Positions 7,482 to 13,154 of a DNA stretch of 13,154 bases are shown in pieces. This DNA is from Labilibaculum sp. Its GTDB lineage: Bacteria; Bacteroidota; Bacteroidia; Bacteroidales; Marinifilaceae. The notes under the pieces were generated by a model that was given only the letters and a program-made list of their open reading frames with translations, did not search any database and was not told the origin of the DNA. Position 1 is the stretch's first letter. Each line of letters starts with the position of its first letter. The stretch spans positions 1 to 13,154 of the forward strand of contig JADGFH010000078.1 of assembly GCA_016743925.1 (NCBI GenBank), read 5' to 3'. The position numbers were made by a program, and so were the translations under genes.

Positions 7482-7497
7482 AAATATTTAAAACAAG

Positions 7498-8763
7498 ATG
7501 CGATATATGGAAAATTTCTATAATCTACGAATCAATAAAATAATTGAATATATCATAAAAGCAAAGGTTTCATTATGGTTCATCTTATTATACATTCTTG
7601 TTGAATATTTAAGACCTCAGTCTATGTATCCTGCACTTCAAGTAATTCCCTTGGGAAATATTGTACTAATTGGTGCTGGATTATCTGTTTTATTTGAACA
7701 AAAGATGTTTAGAATAAAAAATAAATCTAATTTTTTTATAAACATCTTTGGTTTAGTCGTTTTAGCTTCGTCATTCTTAGCTATTTCTCCTGAAACATCT
7801 TTTGATAATATTAAAGCCTTTCTTGTGCTCTATATAGGATATTACTTAATAACAAATTCAATAGATACCGAAGAAAAATTATTCATATTTGCATCATTAA
7901 TTCTGTTAATATCATTCAAATTAAGCCAGGCTGTATTTCGAAATTGGGTTTTGAGGGGTTTTGAATATGATCGGTTCGGTGCCCAAGTTGGTAGCGGTTG
8001 GTTAGCAAACTCGGGCGAGTTAGCGATTCAACTATGCATCGCCTTTTCTATCAGTATTTGCTTTCTTAAATCATTATGGCCTTACAAAGGGAAAGTAATC
8101 AAAATTATTTTAATAAGTTTGCCGGTCATATTTACAGGTGGAATTATAGCATGTGGTTCAAGGGGAAGTTATTTGGCGCTGGCCATTGTTATATTTGCTA
8201 TGTTAATATTCAGCAAAAGAAAAGTTGTTGGGATACTGCTACTTTTTTTTGTTTTTTTATCCCTGCCTTATATTATTTCTCAAAGAGATATGGATAGGAC
8301 CTTAAATATTGGAACAAAGAACGACCGTACAACTTCCAACCGGTTAGAGCGATGGAAGAAAGGACTGGATATGGTTAGGTTATACCCAATCCTTGGTGTC
8401 GGTTATGAAAATTGGGCTGTGGCAGATAAACAATTATTTCATTCAAGTGGGGATGAATGTCACAATATATTTATTGAGTGCATGTCAGAATTAGGTTATA
8501 TCGGGCTAATCGCTTTTTTACTTCTTGTTTTTTCAACATATAAAAACAACTCCGAAACAATAAAGGTAGCTAAGCAAATAGATAGTCCATTTTTATATAA
8601 TTTAGCGACCAGTTTAAACCTCTCCCTTCTTGCATATTTGGTCGCTGGTTTTTTTGTCACGGTACTATATTACCCATATTTTTGGATAAATCTTGCAATG
8701 ACGGTTTCTTTAAATAATATTGCAAAAAATAAATATCTAAAAAGGCAAAATGAAATATCCTGA
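7498..8763 (+). CDS. O-antigen ligase/polymerase-like membrane protein (Wzy/WaaL superfamily)
   Basis: A 421-residue polytopic membrane protein with roughly ten to eleven hydrophobic segments. The Wzy_C signature region is present: SRGSYLAL (221-228) at the end of one helix, then a large periplasmic loop with NRLERWKKGLDM (281-292) and ILGVGYENW (298-306), and the HN motif in ECHNIFIECMSELGYIG (320-336), which belongs to the family's catalytic region. The N-terminal EYLRPQSMYP (36-45) resembles ligases that accompany exosortase-type EPS clusters. Such enzymes join lipid-linked repeat units into polymer or ligate glycan to an acceptor on the outer face of the inner membrane. ATG 7507 is an alternative start, and neither start has a good ribosome-binding site. 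Its 3' end overlaps the next gene by 14 nt, which implies coupled translation. Polymerase versus ligase cannot be decided here. Confidence 0.9.
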   Translation: MRYMENFYNLRINKIIEYIIKAKVSLWFILLYILVEYLRPQSMYPALQVIPLGNIVLIGAGLSVLFEQKMFRIKNKSNFFINIFGLVVLASSFLAISPETSFDNIKAFLVLYIGYYLITNSIDTEEKLFIFASLILLISFKLSQAVFRNWVLRGFEYDRFGAQVGSGWLANSGELAIQLCIAFSISICFLKSLWPYKGKVIKIILISLPVIFTGGIIACGSRGSYLALAIVIFAMLIFSKRKVVGILLLFFVFLSLPYIISQRDMDRTLNIGTKNDRTTSNRLERWKKGLDMVRLYPILGVGYENWAVADKQLFHSSGDECHNIFIECMSELGYIGLIAFLLLVFSTYKNNSETIKVAKQIDSPFLYNLATSLNLSLLAYLVAGFFVTVLYYPYFWINLAMTVSLNNIAKNKYLKRQNEIS

Positions 8764-9721
8764 TAACAAAAATTTTATCTTTACTATTTTTGATGATACC
8801 GATGTTGCAACTGTTGGAAATATTAGTCCTGTTTACGATTTTCTCCATGAAATAGGAATGTTAACCACAAAATCAGTATGGCCGCTTCATTGTAGCCAGA
8901 ATGATAGCGATTTTGCTGGTTCCCAAACTCTTGAAGATCCATCTTATGCGGACTATATCAAAAAATTATCGGTTAAAGGCTTTGAAATTGCATTTCATGG
9001 GGCTTCAATGGAGACGAGCTCTCGTGGTATCACCTTAAAGGCTTTGAAAAAGTTTAATAAAATCATGGGGTTTTCCCCAAAATCTTATGCATGCCATGCT
9101 GGGAATAAAGAAAATCTTTATTGGGGAGAAGACCGTTTCAGTTTTTTGATTTTCAAAAAATTGTATAAATTGTTAAACAATAAAAAAAATGAAACCTACT
9201 ATGGAAATAACAAAAAATCGAAATATTTCTGGGGGGATATTTGTTATGACCATTTTGACTATGTGAGAACATTCACCTATAATAACATAAACTTAAAAAA
9301 AGTATCAAAAAATATCTTGTACTCTTCACTCCAACAACCGTACATTAAGTCCTGTTTCATTACAAGTGACGCTGACAATGTTGAGGAATTCAACCGGTTG
9401 ATATGTACTGAAAATCAGCAAAGGCTTGAGACTCAAAGGGGGATATGTATCTTATCAACCCATTTTGGCAAGGGGTTTGTCAAAAACAATGTATTGCACT
9501 CGCAGACCCGGCAACTTTTAGAACAACTTTCTAAACGTAATGGATGGTTCGTACCTGTAAGTAACGTTCTGGATTTTTTAAAAGACCAAAACAAAAGAGA
9601 ACCAATAAACCAACGAAATCTTTTTGCACTGGAATTAAAATGGTTTCTTCATTCTGTTCAAAGAAAATTTACCAAAAAAAAATACGAAAAAACAGAACTG
9701 GAATATTTGAGCGAAAAATGA
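8750..9721 (+). CDS. Divergent NodB-fold (polysaccharide deacetylase-like) protein
   Basis: A 323-residue protein with features of the carbohydrate esterase 4-like beta/alpha barrel. An N-terminal strand leads into FTIFDDTD (11-18), an acidic pair where CE4 enzymes have the base and metal Asp. PVYDFLHEIGMLTTKSVWP (27-45) resembles the following helix and strand. GFEIAFHGASME (77-88) sits where the metal His motif belongs. Further histidines are in YACHAGN (113-119) and LSTHFGKG (235-242), near the usual motif 5 place. The second His of H-x3-H is replaced by Met87, so the metal site differs from the deacetylase at 2632 or the activity is different. There is no signal peptide. It begins inside the end of the polymerase gene and ends in an ATGA overlap with the next GT4 gene. 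Its tail is Lys-rich. Function is only inferred. Confidence 0.75.
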   Translation: MKYPDNKNFIFTIFDDTDVATVGNISPVYDFLHEIGMLTTKSVWPLHCSQNDSDFAGSQTLEDPSYADYIKKLSVKGFEIAFHGASMETSSRGITLKALKKFNKIMGFSPKSYACHAGNKENLYWGEDRFSFLIFKKLYKLLNNKKNETYYGNNKKSKYFWGDICYDHFDYVRTFTYNNINLKKVSKNILYSSLQQPYIKSCFITSDADNVEEFNRLICTENQQRLETQRGICILSTHFGKGFVKNNVLHSQTRQLLEQLSKRNGWFVPVSNVLDFLKDQNKREPINQRNLFALELKWFLHSVQRKFTKKKYEKTELEYLSEK

Positions 9722-10839
9722 CCCCCCCCCAAAAAAAAAGGGTATTGCACCTAATAGACTCCACAGGACAGGGGGGTGCAGAAAAAGTTTTTTTATATAT
9801 AATTAAAAATTTAGGTGGGAATTATAAATTTTTTGTAATCTTACCTGATAAAGGGTGGCTCTATGAAAAAATTATTCAATTACCCCATGTTGATGTAATT
9901 CTAATTGATGGTAGCGGAAGAGCTAATTTTTCATTTGTATATAAACTCATCCAAATTGTTCTAAAAAATAAAATTACTATAGTTCATTCACATCTTTTTG
10001 GCACATCTGTTTATGCTAGTCTGATTGGCATAATATGCCAAAAAACTGTTATTTGTACCTTCCACGGCTTTATTGATACTGATTTAAAAGATCCCCTACT
10101 AAAACTTAAATTTTTTTTAATTAACAATGGAGCAAAAAAAATTATTTCAGTGTCTGATCATCTAACACGTTATATTGAAAATATCATCGGGCGGAGAACC
10201 GAAAAATGTACTACGATATATAATGGAATTCCTTTGGAGAGTGGAGATAACCATATTAATAGTTTATGTGAAAGGGAAAAAATAGGGCTATCCAAGGATG
10301 ATATCGTAATTGGATCAGTTGGCAATATAAAGCACGCAAAAGGGTATGCTTATCTTATCAAGGCAGCAAAACTAATTCATAATCAAAATTCAAGGTGTAA
10401 GTTTATCATTGCGGGTTTCGCAGAAGGCCAATTTTTTGATGATTTGATTAAACTGCGAAACCGTCTGTCCTTAGAAGATACTGTTAAATTTATAGGTTAC
10501 CAGGAAGATGTGAACAAAGTATTCGGGATTATGGATATTTTCATGCTGCCTTCACTTTCGGAAGGGTTTTCACTTGCAACTATTGAGGCTATGGCACGAG
10601 AAATCCCTGTAATTGTGACTGAAAGCGGAGGTCCTCAAGAAATTGTTAAAAATAATTTTTCCGGGCTTATTGTTAAGGTAGCAGATGAAAATGCTTTAGC
10701 CAAAGCTGTAATTTATTACCTTAACAATCCTTCAAAAATGGAATTATTTACCATAAATGCAAAAAAAAATGTGTACAATAATTTTTCCATCAAAAATATG
10801 ATAACTAAGTACAAACAACTTTATGAGACTTTTGAATAA
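9718..10839 (+). CDS. GT4-family glycosyltransferase, start codon followed by C9-A9 tract
   Basis: A 373-residue GT4 enzyme. The start at ATG 9718 is chosen because it forms a 4-nt ATGA overlap with the preceding stop and because the first strand RVLHLIDS (8-15) follows it directly; an in-frame ATG at 9640 lies wholly inside the previous gene. Motifs: STGQGGAEK (15-23), the glycine-rich acceptor loop; HSHLFGTS (90-97); IGSVGNIKHAKG (198-209) opening the donor domain; and the E-x7-E motif E282...E290 in EGFSLATIE, then GGPQEIV (304-310). It transfers a sugar, probably in repeat-unit assembly. Codons 2-8 are built from nine C then nine A, so a one-base change would break the frame. The next in-frame Met is residue 272, so no ATG-started intact product could replace it. 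Confidence 0.92.
   Translation: MTPPQKKRVLHLIDSTGQGGAEKVFLYIIKNLGGNYKFFVILPDKGWLYEKIIQLPHVDVILIDGSGRANFSFVYKLIQIVLKNKITIVHSHLFGTSVYASLIGIICQKTVICTFHGFIDTDLKDPLLKLKFFLINNGAKKIISVSDHLTRYIENIIGRRTEKCTTIYNGIPLESGDNHINSLCEREKIGLSKDDIVIGSVGNIKHAKGYAYLIKAAKLIHNQNSRCKFIIAGFAEGQFFDDLIKLRNRLSLEDTVKFIGYQEDVNKVFGIMDIFMLPSLSEGFSLATIEAMAREIPVIVTESGGPQEIVKNNFSGLIVKVADENALAKAVIYYLNNPSKMELFTINAKKNVYNNFSIKNMITKYKQLYETFE
9722..9739 (+). repeat. C9-A9 homopolymer tract, candidate slippage/phase-variation site
   Basis: Nine C (9722-9730) run directly into nine A (9731-9739), two bases after the ATG of the GT4 gene. A nine-base C run is striking in a locus otherwise rich in A and T. Reading the out-of-frame paths by hand, loss of one C leads to a stop after 11 codons and gain of one C to a stop after 29 codons. 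The A9 part could also allow RNA polymerase slippage. Confidence 0.6.
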
Positions 10840-10938
10840 GTCATTTTCTATAGAATTTTAGGTTACATAATTGATAATTTGAGAAAAAACTTGGTAAAAA
10901 ATATTAATAGTACAGTTTCAAAATTTGACGACTACAGG

Positions 10939-12027
10939 ATGAGAGTATTGATTTTGGCTTCCGGGGATCTCTGGGCTGGAGCCGAGGTTATGGTTTATCA
11001 ACTTGTTTGTGGCCTCAAAGAATTCGATAGCATGGAGATTCAGGTTGTTCTTTTTAATGATGGCCGTTTGGCTGAAAAACTTAAAAACAATCGTGTCGAT
11101 GTGCGTATTCTCAATGAGGCACAACAGTCAATTCCAATTTTAGTCAAGAAGCTGTATACGCTTGTTAAGGAGTTTTCTCCCCATATTATTCATTCCCATC
11201 GCTATAAGGAGAATCTCCTTGCTTGGTTAGTGACACGGGCGATGAGGAGAATTCGATTGGTTGCAACCCAGCACGGTATGCCTGAGACAGCGGGTGAAAA
11301 GCAAACCTATAAAGGCAGTCTAAGGTCGGGTCTTTTTTTTTATCTTCTTTCCTTGGGTTTTCAGAAAACGATAGTAGTGTCTCAGGAGATGCGAAGTTTG
11401 TTGTTGGGGAAGTATGGTTTCTCTAAGAAGAAACTTGAGGTTATCCACAACGGGATTTTGTTGCCTCCTGAATTTGAAAAGACGGTATCAGGTAGTTACC
11501 TTGTAGGATCAGCAGGAAGGTTGTTTCCTGTTAAGGGGTATGATTTTTTTATTGAAGTTGCGGTAAAGGTTATAAGAATGAATGAGCATGTTCAGTTTGT
11601 TATTGCCGGGGATGGGCCAGAGCAGAAGAGGCTTGAACGGATGATTGGTGACTTCGGATTACGCAATCAATTTACTTTGATTGGGCATGTTGATGATATG
11701 TCCGGTTTTTATGGAGATTTGGATGTGTATGTAAATACATCGGTGCATGAAGGAATCCCCATGAGTGTCCTTGAGGCGATGGGGCATTATCTACCTGTAA
11801 TTGTGCCCAATGTTGGCGGTTTTCCAGAAATTGTTGAGGATGGTGAGAATGGTTATCTGGTAGTGGAAAGGGACGCAGATTTGTTTGCGCAGAAGATTTT
11901 GGGTTTGGTTGATTCGGATCGAAGAAAAAAAATGGCAAATTCTGCTCGTAAGAGAGTTGAGAAAAATTTTTCCCGGAATACTATGGCAGAAAAATATTAT
12001 CAACTTTATGGTAAATTGTTTAGTTGA
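10939..12027 (+). CDS. GT4-family glycosyltransferase
   Basis: A 362-residue GT4 enzyme read from ATG 10939, where the first strand MRVLILASGD starts. An in-frame TTG at 10879 would add 20 residues without any family likeness; neither start has a good ribosome-binding site, so the start is only likely. Motifs: GDLWAGAEVMV (9-19), an acceptor loop with G-A-E; HSHRYKENLL (85-94); VGSAGRLFPVKG (189-200) opening the donor domain; VIAGDGPE (221-228); and the E-x7-E motif E271...E279 in EGIPMSVLE, followed by GGFPEIVEDGENGYLV (293-308). All expected elements are present. G+C is clearly higher than in the genes to the left (31 of 60 bases in 11581-11640). The stop overlaps the ribosome-binding site of the next gene, so the two probably act in the same pathway. 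Confidence 0.92.
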   Translation: MRVLILASGDLWAGAEVMVYQLVCGLKEFDSMEIQVVLFNDGRLAEKLKNNRVDVRILNEAQQSIPILVKKLYTLVKEFSPHIIHSHRYKENLLAWLVTRAMRRIRLVATQHGMPETAGEKQTYKGSLRSGLFFYLLSLGFQKTIVVSQEMRSLLLGKYGFSKKKLEVIHNGILLPPEFEKTVSGSYLVGSAGRLFPVKGYDFFIEVAVKVIRMNEHVQFVIAGDGPEQKRLERMIGDFGLRNQFTLIGHVDDMSGFYGDLDVYVNTSVHEGIPMSVLEAMGHYLPVIVPNVGGFPEIVEDGENGYLVVERDADLFAQKILGLVDSDRRKKMANSARKRVEKNFSRNTMAEKYYQLYGKLFS

Positions 12028-12037
12028 GGATAGTGAT

Positions 12038-13154
12038 ATGAACTGGTTCATTGTTGTATTCTTATTGTCCGTCTTTATGGTTTTTTATGCTTATTTTGGC
12101 TACCCATTGTCCTTACTACTGGTACGAATTTTCAGACAGCATGAAAACATACATAACCGAGTTGATGTTTTTGTTACATTGATAATAACCGCTTACAATG
12201 AAGAAAAAAGAATAAGAGAAAAGCTGGAGAATACTCTGGAATTAGATTATCCAGCAGGGAAGCTACAGATTCTTGTCGCATCTGATGGCTCAACAGATAC
12301 AACCAATGACATTGTTTTCTCTTACGAAGCGCAAGGCGTTGAATTGTTAGAGGTTGTTAATAGAGGCGGTAAGGAAAATGCTCAGAAGGAGGCTGTGCAA
12401 TATGCCAGGGGTGAAATTATTGTTTTTTCTGATGTTGCAACTATCCTTGAGCCCCAGGGATTAATAGAAATCATTTCAAATTTTGCTGATCCTTCAATTG
12501 GGTGTGTCAGCAGTGAAGATCGTTTGATCGGGCAGGATGGCAAGCCTTCCGGTGAAGGGTTTTATGTGCAATATGAGATGTGGTTGCGTCGTTTGGAATC
12601 ACAGATAAATTCAGTTGTTGGTCTTAGCGGATCTTTTTTTGCTGCCAGGAAAGTGGTGTGCCAAGATTTTTCAGGGGATGTTCAGAGCGACTTTCGGACT
12701 TTATTGAGTAGCATGAAATTAGGTCTGCGTGGAGTAAGCGATCCTAAAGCAATTGGCAGTTATTTGAATATTGCAGATGAGAAGCGGGAGTTTGAACGAA
12801 AAGAGCGAACAGTGCTTCGCGGTTTAACGGTTTTTTTTAAACATCTTGAATTTTTGAATATGTTTCAATATGGAATTTTTTCGTACCAGCTTTTCTGTCA
12901 TAAGTTGCTACGCTGGCTGGTACCTTTTTTTCTTGTTGTGGTTTTGGCAAGTAATGTTGTTCTGGCCTTTACGTCAGGCTTTTTTTTATTTCTTCTTGCC
13001 GGACAAATTCTTTTTTATGGTGTAGGTCTTTACGGTTGGCTCACCCAGTCATTAGGCGGTATTTTAAAAATTCCACTATTTTTCTTAGTTGTTAATGTTG
13101 CCATAACAATCGCTTGGTGGCAATATTTTTCCGGAAAACGCGTTGTCCTTTGGG
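12038..13154 (+). CDS. Processive-type GT2 membrane glycosyltransferase (3' end outside window)
   Basis: The frame is open from ATG 12038 to the window edge (372 codons). GAGG at 12026-12029 is a good ribosome-binding site, overlapping the stop of the previous gene. An N-terminal membrane segment (about 4-29) leads to a GT-A domain: ITAYNEE (50-56), ASDGSTD (81-87), VVNRGGKENA (106-115), FSDVAT (130-135) in place of a classic D-x-D, SSED (158-161), LSGSFFAARK (196-205) and SDF (217-219). RKERTVLRG (254-262) stands where related synthases have R/QxxRW-type acceptor residues. Three further membrane segments follow (about 293-312, 314-336, 343-362). The layout matches NodC/PgaC/BcsA-like and related EPS GT2 enzymes. 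It could start or extend a chain at the inner membrane; the donor is unknown. Confidence 0.9.
   Translation, partial: MNWFIVVFLLSVFMVFYAYFGYPLSLLLVRIFRQHENIHNRVDVFVTLIITAYNEEKRIREKLENTLELDYPAGKLQILVASDGSTDTTNDIVFSYEAQGVELLEVVNRGGKENAQKEAVQYARGEIIVFSDVATILEPQGLIEIISNFADPSIGCVSSEDRLIGQDGKPSGEGFYVQYEMWLRRLESQINSVVGLSGSFFAARKVVCQDFSGDVQSDFRTLLSSMKLGLRGVSDPKAIGSYLNIADEKREFERKERTVLRGLTVFFKHLEFLNMFQYGIFSYQLFCHKLLRWLVPFFLVVVLASNVVLAFTSGFFLFLLAGQILFYGVGLYGWLTQSLGGILKIPLFFLVVNVAITIAWWQYFSGKRVVLW

Larger units (their letters stand above)
7069..7497. other. 429-nt intergenic stretch with hairpins and possible gene remnants
   Basis: This is the longest gap in the window and it is richer in G+C than its neighbours. 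From left to right it holds: a stop-bounded + strand frame (7106-7237), 43 codons without an ATG, whose translation looks protein-like (it contains IGLLEPLTDNLLKTGNKDKE); a small TCCTG-AAAA-CAGGA hairpin (7176-7189); the 11-bp inverted repeat at 7196-7227; a reverse-strand ORF (7207-7446); and a second hairpin at 7448-7479. I recognise no known insertion sequence ends or tRNA. A decayed mobile element or displaced gene is a plausible but unproven reading. Confidence 0.5.

Noticed and set aside
8076..8297. + strand ORF inside the O-antigen ligase/polymerase gene
   Set aside because: Off-frame reading of a well-supported membrane protein; its aromatic and Cys-rich translation matches no family and it has no independent start signal.
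9640..9717. Upstream in-frame ATG that would extend the GT4 protein by 26 residues
   Set aside because: The extension lies entirely inside the preceding gene, is very Lys-rich without family likeness, and ATG 9718 makes a standard ATGA stop/start overlap directly before the first core strand.
10879..10938. TTG start adding 20 residues to the GT4 gene at 10939
   Set aside because: No ribosome-binding site is seen before it and GT4 proteins normally begin just before the first strand, which starts at ATG 10939; kept only as an alternative.
11672..12051. Reverse-strand ORFs under the last GT4 gene
   Set aside because: They run opposite a gene with complete GT4 motifs, have low-complexity Pro/His/Gln- or Ser-rich translations, and lack ribosome-binding sites.
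1..13154. CRISPR array, tRNA or rRNA genes, complete insertion sequence, defence system
   Set aside because: Reading both strands I found no regularly repeated 25-40 nt units with spacers, no cloverleaf or conserved rRNA words, no intact transposase, and no nuclease, helicase or toxin-antitoxin motifs.

Overview
The window is a one-directional polysaccharide (exopolysaccharide, capsule or O-antigen type) biosynthesis and modification locus from an AT-rich bacterium. Twelve convincing protein genes all read on the + strand. The first is cut by the left edge and the last by the right edge. A signal-peptide-bearing secreted carbohydrate-active-type protein, a membrane O-antigen ligase/polymerase-like protein, and several sugar and acyl transferases suggest a diderm (Gram-negative) host. 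The polymerase N-terminus (EYLRPQ) and the gene mix recall the EPS clusters that accompany exosortase systems in Desulfobacterota and Gammaproteobacteria, but no exosortase or PEP-CTERM gene is visible, so the taxonomy is a weak inference.

Layout. 1-579: C-terminal part of an APH/choline-kinase-fold phosphotransferase. 722-2539: a GT4 glycosyltransferase followed 3 nt later by a GNAT acyltransferase. 2632-3657: a NodB-type (CE4) polysaccharide deacetylase. 3728-4828: an acyltransferase with two GNAT-like halves, whose ribosome-binding site is a run of seven G. 4829-5033: a spacer with a hairpin and short direct repeats. 5034-5963: a membrane-anchored GT2 glycosyltransferase. 6073-7068: a secreted jelly-roll/polysaccharide-lyase-like protein. 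7069-7497: the only long gap, with two inverted repeats and an orphan reverse-strand ORF. 7498-10839: a tightly packed block of O-antigen ligase/polymerase, a divergent deacetylase-like protein and a GT4 enzyme, joined by 14-nt and 4-nt overlaps. 10939-13154: a second GT4 enzyme and a processive-type membrane GT2 enzyme. G+C is visibly higher in this last block, which suggests a separate origin.

Working together (inference): the two GT2 and three GT4 enzymes would assemble a lipid-linked repeat unit. The two GNAT proteins and two deacetylase-like proteins would set its N-/O-acylation pattern. The Wzy/WaaL-like protein would polymerise or transfer it, and the secreted jelly-roll protein would bind or trim the product outside the cytoplasm.

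The most striking observation is a C9-A9 double homopolymer at codons 2-8 of the GT4 gene at 9718, immediately after its start codon and inside a stop/start overlap. A one-base change in this tract would truncate the enzyme after 11 or 29 codons, so it looks like a possible phase-variation (contingency) switch for surface polysaccharide. A G7 tract forming the ribosome-binding site of the gene at 3728 could be a second, translation-level example.
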